This document shows positions 11,601-23,973 of a DNA stretch of 64,000 bases, piece after piece (position 1 is the stretch's first letter; every line of letters starts with the position of its first letter). The notes under the pieces are model-generated. The model was given only the letters and a program-made list of their open reading frames with translations, searched no databases and was not told the origin of the DNA. This stretch comes from Lineus longissimus. Its lineage: Eukaryota > Nemertea > Pilidiophora > Heteronemertea > Lineidae. Made by a program: the position numbers and the translations under genes. The stretch covers positions 5,897,001 through 5,961,000 of the forward strand of contig NC_088326.1 in assembly GCF_910592395.1 (NCBI RefSeq), read 5' to 3'.

Positions 11601-12277
11601 TCAACGGGGGGGGGGGGGGGGGGGGGTATCTTAGATACAATCAAGCATTTCAAGATGACTAGATCATACAGTGGTATTGGTGGTTGTCACAAAACATATT
11701 TTGTTTCAGATTTTCATTTGATACGAGACTAGCTCAGCCAAATAATCCGGGGACCACTCTTATGAATAACTTGTTTATTTACATGTATAAGTACACGTAG
11801 TAGGTAGGCTACAATTGGCGTATATACATGTTGGTGCGATGTGAAAAGTACACTAGGTACACATATTACACTATATTTTGATTACGAACAGGCCAGCCAG
11901 GTAGTCGCAACTATCATTTCGTTTCGCTCGAATATTCTATAGTCTTTTCTGTCTCTCACAATTAACATCTTTTTAAGTATTTTCGCAGTGTCATTAGTTT
12001 TGACATCAACTGGGAAGGTAAACATATGGGTTCCATATAAAACGTCAAAGTATTCCATATCTCGCTTTTGTTGATCAGCCTGTAAAAAGGAGCTCCCTAA
12101 ACAATGCTTCACATTTACGATGTATTATGTGCTTGATTTGAAGTCCATAAAAACTAAATGCCCCCCCCTTTAATTATGTAGCAAAAAGTTATTAGGGGTG
12201 ACAATTATCTTAAATGGCGTCGAATAACGTCGTTCCCAACTCAACACCTCATACACCACTCGCAGTGCCTCATTAGA
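8646..12277. other. No assignable gene; scattered simple repeats
   Basis: Open frames at 9000-9330 on both strands have no recognisable family or clean splice context. There are poly-C (10971-10986) and poly-G (11606-11627) runs. A 30-bp block with core CATACCGGTAGGCCTACCGT occurs twice (11281-11311, 11349-11379), flanking an 11-bp-arm hairpin at 11318-11346. I see no gene I would defend. Confidence 0.4.
8939..8952. promoter_or_regulatory. X-box (RFX-type) motif
   Basis: GTTACCTTGGCAAC is a full match to the palindromic RFX consensus (GTNRCC, two-base spacer, RGYAAC). No gene start is identified beside it, so its function is unproven. Confidence 0.35.
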
Positions 12278-12990
12278 CAGGATTAGCAGACGCCCGACTC
12301 CGACTCCGAGTACGAGGTGATTCCCTTTTTGCGCTTTACGTCATCAACAGTGCGGGGGTTTCCCAAGTGGTCACTCGTACTCGCTCGTAAACTCCGAGTT
12401 GGACGACCTCTATTTATAAGTGCGCTCCCAGTGCAAATTTCTGTTATCATCGTAGATTCGGAGTATTTCCTGATCGTTTTTAAATGTAAATGCTTTCAAG
12501 GATATGTCAATGCCCAGCAATGTAGTTCTGGTGGAAAAAGGGTGCTCTGTATGGGCATCTTTGTTGGGTGGCATTCTCGCGATTTTTTTGCACATCGATG
12601 CGCATGCGATGCGTGTACATCATGTGTACATGACATTCATCATGTGCATGGTAGTAGTTATCAATGGTTATTACAAGTGAGGAAGCATTCAATTGCCCTT
12701 GGGTTATTTTTTGCTCCCAAGTCCAAGATGTAGGCCTAGTAAAATCTGCCATTTCTCTATAACTGGTTTAATTCACGATCAAAGGAAAATCACTGCCGAT
12801 CAGCCGATTGTTTCCGTCGTCTGCTATGTTTACGTTTCGCAGCGACATCTAACGTAAAACACCTGGAACTGAGATCAACTCTGACCGGGAGTCGTGATGT
12901 TGCTAATCGATCAAACTGAACATTCGCGCACGGATCCGACTCTGACTCGTACTCGTACTCGGAGTCGGAGTCGGGCGGCTGCTAATCCTG
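12278..12990. mobile_element. MITE with GACTCCGACTCC inverted termini
   Basis: The left terminus CAGGATTAGCAGACGCCCGA continues through GACTCCGAGTACGAG and is mirrored at 12951-12990. That gives terminal repeats of about 40 bp around a 713-bp non-coding body. Open frames inside are incidental. The inner terminal motif is shared with 44659-44986. Confidence 0.65.
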
Positions 12991-13761
12991 GCTATTATAG
13001 GTAAATCACACCAGACATAATGCCAGATCCACATCAAACACAACGGCACTGAAGGTAGGTTAAGATATCAATATGATGTCAGTCTGTTTTGTTTTTGCAT
13101 CGTACTTAATTATTTGAGTGAACATGTATATCCAGGGTAGTTTCAACACCCTGTTTTTTATCATTATTATTTCAGATGGCAAGTATTGAAACACAAAGCA
13201 ATTGTTTACTCAGTTATTACGCAAATATTAACGTTTATGCCACAGGCAAGTCGTATATTTTTAGTTTCATGAAAGTGCATGCGGGTGACTTTCAAATGAC
13301 TTTGGCTTCGAACGTCATGTTAATTGATTCCGATGACACAGACCTATTTTTGTTTTCTCATGGTACAAGGTGAGGTGGTACAATCAGTGTTCAATGATGT
13401 GTACATCCTACCAGTTCTTTTCAACACTGTAGGGGCTTCATTTGAACTGTACCACTTAACCTTACCATCCCCAAGTTCATAATTACTGTACAGCGGATTT
13501 TTAGGGTAAAAATTGGCATTTCCACTTTGGGTGTTGTCAGGCAAGGACCTTACTGAACCGATTGTCAACCATTCTAGTTATTTCACACATTGAGATAGTC
13601 CATTGTCTGGCATATTCACAGCAGCTTTGATCCACGCGCTCTTCATACATGTTATATGATGTATCGATATAGTTTTGCGCAGAGAGAAGTGTACTTTTTC
13701 TTATGTTCGGCATCGGAGAGATTTCAATGAACGATTCCCAAAATGCTCGATCAACTACAGG
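12991..13761. other. No gene seen
   Basis: An ATG frame at 13176-13373 follows an AG but has no recognisable domain or convincing donor. Nothing else stands out. Confidence 0.35.
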
Positions 13762-13868
13762 ATGGCCCAGAAAACTTCTCCCTTGCAAAATTACAAGTGG
13801 ATGCACGATAGAATTCTATTCTATTCTATTCTATTCTATTTTGCAAGGGAAAAGTTTTCTGGGCCACC
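13762..13868. mobile_element. Tiny inverted-repeat element with pentanucleotide core
   Basis: The termini TGGCCCAGAAAACTTCTCCC and its mirror (13841-13868) form 28-bp inverted repeats with one mismatch. The whole element is about 107 bp. Its centre is a (TTCTA)n microsatellite. Confidence 0.6.
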
Positions 13869-14149
13869 ATGTAGTGCAAAACTGCATGGAAATCGATAAG
13901 ATTACAGACTTGCGTTGATGGTATTTTTCAGTCATGGACGGATGAATCAAGCTGCTAGACTAGTACTTAGTTATGATGCGGAATGAAGGGGCCTTTCGGT
14001 AATTAGATTAGCTCTAATTCATTATCAGGTGACTATATTATTGGATAGCTTCTGCCCGAATTGTATCATTACAACCCCGCACTCAATATTCCTCGCATGC
14101 CAAATGTGTTAATCATTCCAATTGAAAAAGCGTTTTTTGAAAAATCAAA

Positions 14150-14535
14150 AGAATGCATTCCCGAGGTTGATTCCGATTTGACCCGAGTTAGCTCTCCATG
14201 CACCGACCCTTTCCAAGTAAAACGATGCGCTAGTAAGGCGTTTCCTGGAGTTAGGATCAACCCTGTGACGTCTTGGTGTAATATCGATTTTTCCGACGTC
14301 TCGCTGACGGCGCTTGTAACCCGCAACTGCGACGATAAGTAGAAAAGACGTTGCGTCTTAGTAGCGGGGTGGCGTGAAATTGGATCTCGGCGTGCACCTC
14401 ACGCGCCAGGACTTGTGCGTACGAGAAATAACGACTAACGCGTTATGCTGAAACAAAATTGGAAAAGGTTCAAACACGTTTAGAAAAATGGTTAACTGAT
14501 TAACCAGAAGAAGAACAAACATAATGCAATAAAAA
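14150..14535 (-). repeat. Interspersed repeat, intact copy A
   Basis: This sequence is present in reverse complement, split by an insertion, at 60605-60891 plus 61533-61625. Shared blocks include GGAGAGCTAACTCGGGTCAA, CCATTTTTCTAAACGTGTTT and GTTTGTTCTTC. Copy A lacks the insertion and so serves as the empty site. A short third fragment occurs near 31376-31412. Confidence 0.7.
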
Positions 14536-17431
14536 GCCGCCCATTCATTAAAGGTTTTTTTAGTCGTTCATTATTCTCGTATCTGTATTTGATATAACGC
14601 AAGCTGATGTACCGACAATTCGTGACCAGTCTGCAATTTTTCTGAAATTGAGATAACAGCGCCATCTGAGTTGTACATACACACCAATTATCATGATATT
14701 CAAAGCCAATGTCAATTATACACCTTTCCAGAAATGGGGCGCTGAGTGTCCGAAATAGTGATGTCATCAGGGGAAACTAGGCCTTATGGTAGAGGGACAA
14801 AGGAGATAGTCATGGTTGACCAACACACTTGAATGCCTTTGATGACGGACAAGGGGGAAAAGTTAGTTCCAATGCAAGCCACCAATTTCGGGAAGCATGC
14901 TTTACCATCTATTCATGCATTTCGTGCCATTATCTTCTTTCAACAATACGGAATCTTTGAGTGGAGTTTTCTTAAAATAAAAAATAATAGGTCACTTCGT
15001 AAAATCATCGACGAATTTATAGAAATCATGGAGTCTCGCCTGAGAATGCTAATGGCTTCTTTCGGGTAAAGTATAATGAAGGAAGGCATAACTAAGAGGT
15101 TGATGATGATAAACATGTAGTTGTGACTACATCGGCGATGCATACGAAAAAGGGCAATGTGTGACTCTAATGCAGCTTTAATGTAAACCTTGTACTTTGT
15201 CTGTCGACATTTATCGATCAAAAAAATATGTAGAGTCGAATATTTGTCGACTTGCTCATCTTTGTTAGCAGAGAAGTAGATGTACTTGTAATCAGTGAAG
15301 ATGTCCGGAAGATAGGTGAGCCCGAGGAGATTTCTTTCAAGTCCTTGTTGATTTTTTTTCGGATCCAGGCGCTTGAAAATATGCCAAGCGTCGACTAAGT
15401 GTCGATCGCCTGAGCGAAGAGGGGGTACAGAGTTGACATTGACTGCTGCATAAAAGACAGGGCGACGCCATGTTGGCGGTGATGTGCAGTCAGAGTCAGA
15501 AAATCAATCATGGCTGTCACAGCCTCTTACCAAGTGATGAATTATTCTGTGTAGGGTTGACCAAACGTGACAAAATGGGTTACTCGGCATTAGGCAGCGT
15601 CTCGGTTCATCAATATTCTATTGTTGCAAGTTCGACACTGGCAATACTTGAGATGTTGGACTTCGGGTCCGTCAGACAGCCAGAAAAGGGTACGATTCGA
15701 AAAACCATTTAAAGGGGATTAGCAAACACTTGGCAATTATATGAATTTATAGTTTAATTCCAAACAACTTTCATCAATAGTAAAACAAAAAAAATCTTGA
15801 ATTACCAGTGTCAAAATATCCCCCATAACGTCCGTATTTTCATGATCAGCACCCGGTATTGTGATGTACGACATCATCTTCACACCAAAATTGACGAGCT
15901 GCGCACTGACCTCAAGCCCAGCCAAGCCCCCCCCCCCCAAGCATGCTTCATGACCGCATAGTGTACTATCTGGCTGTTAGGATAGTGTAGGGAAAACTCC
16001 CAGCAAACTTGCTAAAACGCAAAGCTGCTTATTTTTTTATAGCGAACGTAGCCATGGAAGCAGTGGATTATGAAACAAGCGAAAAAAAGTCGTTGCAGCG
16101 ATTTGATCTATATCATAAAAGTAATCAAGATTGTTTAGTTCCATAGCCTAGAAATACAACAACATAGAACTTGAAGATGACCTTTTTGTTATTCTGGTTA
16201 AAATCGATAAAATGACATCGCCGTGAATCGTGCAAAAACAGTTTGCGGCCAACATGGTCCTTTCTTGGTAGGAAATTTGAGAAAAATGGTTCTCTTGCTC
16301 GAAGCAAAGAAAATATAAGAAAAATTAGATCCTGAAAATCGAGATGGTTGTTTGGGAATATCACAACAATAGAGAAGATGACATAACAGGTATGACTTTT
16401 CAACCTTTTGGCAGTGACGTTCACATTAAATGATTTCTGCAAATGATTTCTGATCTCAAGAAATTCATTCATTGTCTGTAAAATGAATATAACACTTTAC
16501 AAAAGTTTATACGTTTTTGTCAACTGATCAATGGTTTCACCATACGATGAGCTGCCTTCCCTGCTGTATCGTCTTTTACCAGTTTGCCTCTCGTTGAGGG
16601 CTGTTTTTGATTATGTCAGTAATAAAGAAAGCAAGAAACTATAGCGTGCGCCAGAAGAACACGGACAACGTAGTGTCATAGTAAAATACTAATTCCATAT
16701 TCTCAGAATATCTCGGAGACATGACACCAGCAAAGTCCTTGCCTCTGGGCATGCTTCTACACAACCCTGTCACCATGTTACTTACCAACGAATTCAGCTC
16801 TCATAAGCTGGCCTTTAGGTCCAACGCTTCTCAAGGAACAAGGTTTAAAAAATCGGAGAGACAAAATTACTGACGAATGCATCCATCAACTGTAACCAAT
16901 GGTAACGATATAGAAATTCGACCACTCTTTATTGTGACCAGTATGGGAGGATCCACGGGAATCGATAGGCAAAATTATAGACATTCTTGATAATCTGATA
17001 GCCTGATAATCGACTGACTCATTGGGAATAGATAGAATGCTGCAAAAAAAATCCGGATTATTGACCGGACGACGATTGGTTCCATATTGTACTGATATCG
17101 CGTTAAAGTTCACGCATATGGTTATTGTCGCCTAGAGTACCACGCCCACCAAATTACTATTATTGAAGTATACGTCTATACAAATGGAAACAAGTCTGAT
17201 ATCGATGGCTTGTGTTTTGGCCCAGTAAATTCCGTAAAATTCACACAATTTATTTCATATCACCTCAAGTACGTAGCATTTGGTGTAGTTTTCAATCTAC
17301 GAGGCCCTCTCAATCACCATGGTCACATGGGTATGGAGTTTGTGTTAAAGATAAAATAATACGAGTTTGTCTGTCCGAATATGCATTCCCCCCCCCCCCC
17401 CCCCGAAACCTTTTATTTGTCTTCTAATAAA
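14536..17431. other. No gene seen
   Basis: Several AT-rich open frames (for example 16125-16472 on the minus strand) lack recognisable domains or paired splice sites. Poly-C runs occur at about 15929 and 17390. No RNA gene seen. Confidence 0.4.
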
Positions 17432-17630
17432 TACTGTTGAACCTCATTCAGCAGACACCTCTCTATTAAGGACAACCTCTCTATATTAAGGAGACTATAG
17501 CATTGGTCCCAAAGTACATGTACATGTAGTTGTTTCCATTCAGTTTGACCTCTATGATCAGTACCACCTCTCTTTTAAGAACATCACATGTCAGTCCCGA
17601 GGGTGTCCTTTATAGATAATTTCTACTGTA
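17432..17630. mobile_element. TA-ended MITE, copy 1
   Basis: The terminal inverted repeats read TACTGTTGAACCTC at the left and, reverse-complemented, TACAGTAGAAATT at the right, followed inside by CTCTATTAAGGAC-type sequence. A second copy lies at 48472-48656. The termini resemble pogo/Tigger-type elements, and the body is non-coding. Confidence 0.6.
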
Positions 17631-19157
17631 GTTAGATATGATGAACGACAAACCTAAATCGGCAATGGCAAATAAACGTTTTAATTGTGAGATTAAGCCA
17701 GGAATCATTGTAGCAAAAAATGAACAAATTTCCATTTTGATCTTGATGACCTCATTGATCCGTTATTACCTTTTATTACTTGATTTGTGAGTCCTGCGAA
17801 TACTAAGTTTCAACCAAAAAGTCGCATTGCCTGTTCCCAAATTACCAAAAAATGTCAGTTACAATATGATTCGCACCACAAAAGTTAAAGAGATTCCGGA
17901 ATCCAGATTTTCCCGATCATGTCTCCATTTCATTTTAATATTTCGGGAAAGAGATTTTAGTTGTTGAATGAAAAATGTTTACACATACATGCAACATGCA
18001 AGTACGATGGCCCGTAAATGTCAGCATTTCTTTCTATTTAACTTGATTAAAAAGTATTCTGCACCGCGGCGGTAATAGTTTCAACCGCAATGATAATTCG
18101 AGAGAAAAATGAATTAAATGAGAAGGTACAGCAGGCGACGGCCATGCCTGTAAATGACAGATTTTTTCAAAACATCTTAGACTGAGAAGTATTACATTGA
18201 AGTACGTTTGGTGCGGTTATTTTGCCCACATGATTCTGATTAGTAAATACACATAAATGGCCGATTGAGGCGCGTCTGTACACAGGTTTATTACAGCCGA
18301 TCAACGTGTCTTTGGTACAGTTGCCCTTCAACTGGCTTTAGCGTGTCGACACATTATATTGCTAATGCTGCTGAAAATACGACTTGATATGCAACGCACG
18401 TGCGCTTTAACATAATCTTCGATGTGTTGACGGTTGTCAAAGTCTCTATTGAACCTATGAAGTGGGTCGTTTTCCTTCCTGACCTTTTCGCCCCCATTCG
18501 TTTTGCTCCAAATAGTAGTCCATTTACACTTGTACCATGTATACCTGAGTTGACCAGCTTGGTACGCTGATGTATCAATTTACAAGTACCCTGTATAGAA
18601 CGTTCTATACTCTTGTTAATAAGCTAAGCAAAGATTTACGTCCTTTCGTGTGCAAAAATAGATGTAATTTCAGCTTACTACAATGAATCAATCTGCCCCG
18701 AGAAACACCTTTATGAGTCAGTGTCGCACAGATCAATCAAATTGGAAAAAGATCGAATTTCAAAAGCTCTCCTTCGCGGCCGTGCTTCGATTAATACGCG
18801 GTGTCGATACATTACTTATAGATGAGTACGATGAGTACAACAGACAACCTTGTTGCATCTTGGGCTTCAGCTCATTCGATCTCATTACCGTGCACATCGT
18901 TTGATTTATTATTCAACCAAGCATGACATCGTGCACGACACTCGCTAGTTTTAAGAAAGGGGTCATCTCTTTGCGTCCCATCTTCCATGTGCCTAAAAAT
19001 TAAAAGGGTTCTATGTGTACCGTGCTTTATAGAAGTCAAATTGTACTATTTTATTGAGGATCGTGAATCAGACTCCGGGGCATTGACTCTTGGAGGTGGC
19101 TACGCTGGATATCATTGACCTAAGTACATGTAAGGAGTCGTTGACTTAGTGCGTAAT
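17631..19157. other. No gene seen
   Basis: No recognisable exon or repeat. This is the region upstream of the putative first exon at 19158. I saw no convincing TATA box tied to that start. Confidence 0.35.
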
Positions 19158-19330
19158 ATGCACACTATTCCGATTTTCAGTGAGATTACCTTGCGTGATA
19201 TCTCGCTAAGTCTTATCAATATTTTCACTTTGTTTAAAGCAATTCTCAAAGCAGTTGTTCTGGTTTGTTTTGCTGTTTTGGGGTTGCCCCTTGTCCTCAG
19301 TGCTTCAAAGTCTCGTGTTGGTACGAGTGA
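19158..19330 (+). CDS. GPI-anchored iGluR-LBD-like protein, candidate exon 1 (signal peptide)
   Basis: The frame from the ATG at 19158 ends in a strong hydrophobic core (AVVLVCFAVLGLPLVLSASK) suitable for a signal peptide. The lead before it is rather long. Two possible donors, after 19318 (G|GTACGA) and 19330 (A|GTGACA), both leave phase 1, which is exactly what exon 2 needs. The choice of start and donor is inferred, and another upstream signal exon could be the real one. Confidence 0.4.
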
Positions 19331-19709
19331 CATATTTAAGGTGAAAATTGATAATTAAACGAGACTTACCTTATGTTGAAGTTTGGGAATTCATCAATTA
19401 CTCTGATCGAAGTATTGACTGCCGTCATAGGTTCTATTGAATAATGTATCATAAGCCTTCAGAATAAAATAAGGCTGGACATCTTTTCCAGGGGCACACT
19501 GCAACATCGGATAATGCGCAAGGTTCTGCTAATTACATTACAAGCTCAACGCCAACATACAGTGCTTTGAATATTGTCTCTTTACGGGTGTCGACCATTT
19601 CTACAGGCTACATATTATGCACCAGGAGTAGTATTTGGAAATTGATTGAACAATTTGGTCACATTGATGAATTTCAGGTTACCGGTATCTCCTTTCTCTC
19701 TCTTTTTAG

Positions 19710-19756
19710 TCCACCATGCGACGGGAGCCGAAAATGTTACAATTGGGACTGTTACG
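19710..19756 (+). CDS. GPI-anchored iGluR-LBD-like protein, exon 2
   Basis: A pyrimidine tract and TTTTTAG precede this 47-nt exon, and GTAAGA follows. After two bases completing a codon it reads HHATGAENVTIGTVT, then joins exon 3 (NKPWSY) in phase 0. The NVTIGTV strand followed by a Pro-Trp/Phe is how the first beta strand of the iGluR S1 lobe begins. The correct phase and sequence logic make this short exon credible. Confidence 0.7.
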
Positions 19757-20275
19757 GTAAGAACATGATCGGGACTGTGTATAATTTCTTCAAAGAAGAA
19801 GCTAAAAAGGGTACTTTTTCATTCTTTACATCAATTCAGATGTTCCGTTTTCATTGTATTACACGTCGGAGCGCATGAAACCTTTCGCCACTCAGAACTA
19901 CTTCGCATCTTCCATCTCTGTCTTCTAGGAATCAATCTAAACTCTCGAGGAGAGCAAATTCAGGTTAAGCGTTTTGTCCTAGGACGTAGAGATAACACAG
20001 TAATGGAATCGATCCCCAACATCTTGATAATGACTTAGGTGTAATCACCCCTGACACTGACCACCTTACTGGGCGTTTGAAGGAACACCTGGCCATGTTG
20101 ATAAAATGTATACGAAATGATGGTGGCAGCTTTCTGAATATGTTTCAAAAGAATATTGGCGCTAATGCTTTGTCGTCATTCCATAAAAGAAGTCATTGAA
20201 ATGGGGATATCGTTTTTTGACTTTATTATGGCCTACATCCATATCAATTGTTGACTTTGGTTATTTAATGATTAA

Positions 20276-20504
20276 CATTGAGTTCTTATATAGCGCGTTT
20301 CCATGTTTCCCTGACTGTTCAAAGCGCTTTTGGGATACCATATCCTTTTTGCCCCAGTCTCTACAGAAATCAATCTAGGGTTTCAAGGAACAACCAGAAG
20401 GCGCTAACTTGAAATCAACCAGGCATTAACTCGGTCGAGAGTCGAACCAACGACCTCTTGATCATGAGGCCGAATCTCTTCCACTGCCCTACACCGCTGC
20501 CCCA
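20276..20504 (-). repeat. tRNA-derived SINE, family 1 copy
   Basis: Read on the minus strand it has a tRNA-like head (GGTGTAGGGCAGTGGAAGAG, then GGTTCGACTCT). The body carries TCCTTGAAACC and AAAGCGCTTT, and it ends in GCGCTATATAAGAA. The same family occurs at 40021-40246 (minus) and 49930-50180 (plus). Confidence 0.75.
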
Positions 20505-21245
20505 ATATATATTTGGGTGTCATGATAATGCCCATTTTTGATAACCGAAACTATAGAAAAAACGTTTGCAGGTGTTTCTGTCTTACCGTTCTTTGCTCAT
20601 CATCATCATTTGGAAAAAATACCGAGTCATACCATTCTGTTTGGGCTCCTTTTGCTATAGGGACTGAATATTTTTACATCCAACCTATTTTCAAATGTAT
20701 TCCGGCCACACGGGATTATTAGGGGACTTAGCTGAAAACATTGTTTTCATCAAACATCTGGGTCCCCTAAATGGGTCTCCGTGAAGGAATAAATTGTAGA
20801 TATGGACATAAATTGTAAGGATAAAGTGTGCGAGAATAAGGGGATGTGAAAGTCTTCTAAAGAACTTTGATTAAAATATTTTTGGCCATGAATATCTAGG
20901 TCCCCTAGGGGAGGGTCCCCGTGAAGGAATGAATGATAGATATGAACATATATTGGTTGGATTTTAGTACAAAATGTAATACGGGTGTCACTACCGGGTG
21001 GCTACAATATACATGCACGAATGACTCGACCTCATATCGGGCCATAGATGATTATTCAGGCTCTTTTAAACAGATTTTGTAGACCCTTTTATTATGGCCA
21101 TGTTTTTAACAGCATGAATATGGGGTCATTTAAAATATCATCCTGTTTTAAAAAGTGGGACGTGTTTTTTTAGATCACCCGATATATAGTTACAGTTTTC
21201 AGCATTTGTTCAAGTTGCAATATCTTTGTTATTATAATACTTCAG

Positions 21246-21437
21246 AATAAACCATGGTCGTACACAGAGGATGGTAAACAGACAGGCCTCGCTGTGGACA
21301 TCCTCATGAAGATATTCGAATATCAAGGCACTAAGGATAAGTTCACTCCGCAGCTGACCGAAGATGCTGACGGCGTGATTGGTAGGAAGGAAAATGGGGC
21401 CTGGACTGCGGGGTTGATTAAGGACCTTATAGCCCAG
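21246..21437 (+). CDS. GPI-anchored iGluR-LBD-like protein, exon 3 (S1 lobe)
   Basis: Sixty-four codons lie between TACTTCAG and CAG|GTTAGT, phase 0 at both ends. The start NKPWSYTEDGKQTGLAVDIL matches the S1 pattern of ionotropic glutamate receptors and bacterial family-3 solute-binding proteins: a Pro followed by an aromatic, then G-x-x-V/I-D-I/L. It continues to GVIGRKENGAWTAGLIKDL, the counterpart of the G-x-W-x-G-x-x-x-D-L motif. This lobe would form half of a bilobed ligand-binding clamp outside the cell. The call rests on motif order, not on a database search. Confidence 0.8.
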
Positions 21438-21982
21438 GTTAGTCATATTGCAAACAATATTTTTGTTGACCGAGAATATGTATAAATGTCCACGGGAAAT
21501 CCGATGGCGCAACATACAGTGTGATTATAAAACTAGCTTGGTGTTGCATGTTATAATTGGAATTGTGATTATTTGAATGAATATCTACCTTCTGGCAAGA
21601 ATTGATGAGGACTAAGAATATGGAAGCACATACCATAGTTTGTATCCTATTTAGCATTAGGTTCCAAATTCTGACAATAGGGGGCCATCGCTCCTATTGG
21701 CTAGGTATTAATTGATTTTTGTCACAAAATACATACCTCAAATTGTTTGACTAAATTCAGAACAGCTTAATGAGCTAATAATGAAACGATATTTAAATCA
21801 GGTCCTAAAACCCCTCCAAAACATGCGAGTACCCACAAAATTTGCTTTAAAGGCCCGATACTTCTCTTCGGCAGCAAATGCCCATAAAGATGATGCTGAA
21901 ATCTGAAAAACTTGAAATACTGTTTCTTTGTTGCACTGTATAAACTTTTGTTTATTTACACCTTCAATGTTTCCTCCTGCAG

Positions 21983-22126
21983 AAAGATGGGATGCAGATG
22001 GGTGCCGCTGGCGTCATGATCACGGACGACTTGGAGGCCGAAACCAAATTGATGTGGTCGATGCCATACCTTACATACAACGTCTCCATGCTGATGGAAA
22101 AAGATAAGGATGTAAAATCTATTATG
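21983..22126 (+). CDS. GPI-anchored iGluR-LBD-like protein, exon 4 (end of S1)
   Basis: Forty-eight codons, phase 0, lie between CTCCTGCAG and ATG|GTGAGA. GAAGVMITDDLEAETKLMW through SMPYL corresponds to the S1 stretch that in true receptors reads x-P-L-T-I-T-x-x-R then hydrophobic-D-F-S-x-P-F. The arginine that binds the ligand's alpha-carboxylate is not present: an ungapped alignment puts Ala or Glu there. The exon ends at MLMEKDKDVKSIM, where channels would continue into the first membrane helix. Here the next exon goes straight into S2. Confidence 0.8.
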
Positions 22127-22159
22127 GTGAGAATGGTCCATCTACGACAAACTGTAACC

Positions 22160-22418
22160 TTAAAGCGAATTTCACTCAAGCAATACCATGCCCTTCCCGC
22201 TCTGCATGCAGTCGGGAGCAAAGCAATTGATGCATCATCAAGTCATACGCAAGTTTCTGAATGGAACTCTATTGCGGGCTCTGGTGTCCACATCAGGCCG
22301 AATGTAGCTTTCTGATCTGCGCCGGACATTAAAATAGGGAACTGATTGGTACACTAAGTACATCTTCACCGCCCGAAAAAAAGTAAAAAGTAGGCTCAAT
22401 CACTGTTCTTTAGCCTTG
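22160..22418. mobile_element. TTAA-ended MITE, decayed copy in intron 4
   Basis: Starts TTAAAGCGAATTTCACTCAA and keeps the family's GCAATTGATGCATCATCAAG-type core and a GTAGGCTCAATCAC block near the right end. It matches 42641-42895 and the better preserved copy at 54629-54889. Confidence 0.5.
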
Positions 22419-23156
22419 AAGCACCATGCCTTATTTTGCCTTGCATTCGACACCAGGAGAGCATAACAACTCTGGAAGGTATATTTGGTCCTCTCCCCCC
22501 TTTTAGTGTCTCAAGTAGGTATTTGATTGTATTCATTGCGTGAACTGACTCGTCAGCAGTTGCGTAGTCGTCTTCCTTTATTGTCCCCGGAGTTGATTTT
22601 AGCTTCCTTCCCCCATACGGTGCCTCCGTCAAAGCCTCTGCTTTGTCCAATAGGGTGATTGTTCCACTTGCATCGTCCTTCCCTCTTCCGCAACGGTCTT
22701 CACCATATGATGAGGGGCAAAACTGATCAGCAAGGATTATTCACCAATGGGTCGATGCCATATTTTTTGAAGTACAGTACCTTCAACATGACCATCCTAC
22801 AAAGCGGAATTTTTGTCGAAGTCGTAAAAGGAGTCAGGGATACCGTAAACCCTGAGGAAAATCCACCGATATAACTATGTCTACCCAGTATAAGAAAATT
22901 ATGCTCGGCCCAAGTGAATGATTAGTATTTTTTGTAAATTACCAACTATAGCATGATTAGCTGGCAAAAGGATTTCATCAAATGACGCAGCCGCGCCAGC
23001 GGGTATTAAAATACCCATTCGACAAGTAGTTATCCCGTAATGAAGAGCACAGCCAGACCCCAAGCTGTATGTCTTCCCAATTATACTATATGGGAAAATG
23101 TCCATCAACTCGATCATCACTTATTTTAACTTAGAATATTATGTCTGTTAATCTAG

Positions 23157-23423
23157 GATGGTCACACTAACAACATGACCTTCGTAGTGGTTAAAGATGG
23201 ACCGATTCATGTGATGTTTACAAAGTGCGAGACCCTGTTGACAGATGCCACCGAGAAAACATCATGTAAGGCTATCAACGATAAGTTTACCGCGGATGCA
23301 ACTCTCCTGGTCAAAGACGCCGCTGCTGCACTCAAGGCAGTCAAGGAAAAAGACTCGGACATGGTTTTTCTGACGGATGGGGCGACTGCCAAGTACCACG
23401 CTAGACTCAACTGCGAACTTAAG
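23157..23423 (+). CDS. GPI-anchored iGluR-LBD-like protein, exon 5 (S2 lobe)
   Basis: Eighty-nine codons, phase 0, lie between TTAATCTAG and AAG|GTTAGT. DGHTNNMTFVVVKDGPIHVM corresponds to the start of S2, which follows the third membrane helix in channels. Further on, MVFLTDGATAKYHARLNCEL matches the S2 A-F-L-x-E/D-x-x-x-x-x-Y ... N-C-x-L motif. The acidic residue (Asp) that contacts the ligand amino group is kept, as is the first cysteine of the conserved S2 disulfide. No frame between 22127 and 23156 shows a pore loop or the SYTANLAAF-type third helix, and the phases splice exon 4 directly to this exon. Confidence 0.8.
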
Positions 23424-23973
23424 GTTAGTATGCCCATTAACCATGAGTTGCCTCGTACCCTAGTGGTTTATAACACTGTGAACTCCCGCGCAATAGGGCC
23501 CGGGTTAGATCCCGGGGAAACCCAGGCTTTGTATTCTATATGAACCGGCGTGGATTGAAGGAACTAAAATTGCTGGCCCTTCACAGTCCTTCGAATGAAA
23601 CTTAAAACCGATGTTCCTTGTATCTGTTGTCTATGCTAGGGCAGGTAAAAGACCCCACCAAGTAAGAAACATTGAGTAGCTTGCGTGGATTCCCCCTCCT
23701 TGGCCGAAGGCCATGGGCATAGTCAATGATGACTGCGCCCCAGTAAATGGAAGAAGACGAAGTAACCTGCTGTATATTGATGTGGAAGGACTCTGTATAC
23801 TGTATTGGTCATAGGTCTGGTCTGTTAAGTTAACACCATCTTGTCCATGAACCATGAAATCTCATTTTATCTGCTGATTACGCTGTAAAACCATTGGCAA
23901 TCATTCTGTTATATGCACAATTCTAGGGTTAATATTTTAGCGATCCCGATCAAATTATTCTTTATTTATTTAG

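Noticed and set aside
12317-12733. 138-codon plus-strand frame
   Set aside because: Lies wholly inside the MITE at 12278-12990 and has no transposase-like content.
16125-16472. Minus-strand frame of 115 codons
   Set aside because: AT-rich, hydrophobic-basic mix with no motif. It begins just after an AG but has no consistent donor.
22396-22870. Minus-strand stretch with a possible LINE reverse-transcriptase motif (LRVYGIPDSF)
   Set aside because: Only one short motif fits. Stops interrupt it and no catalytic YADD-type motif follows.
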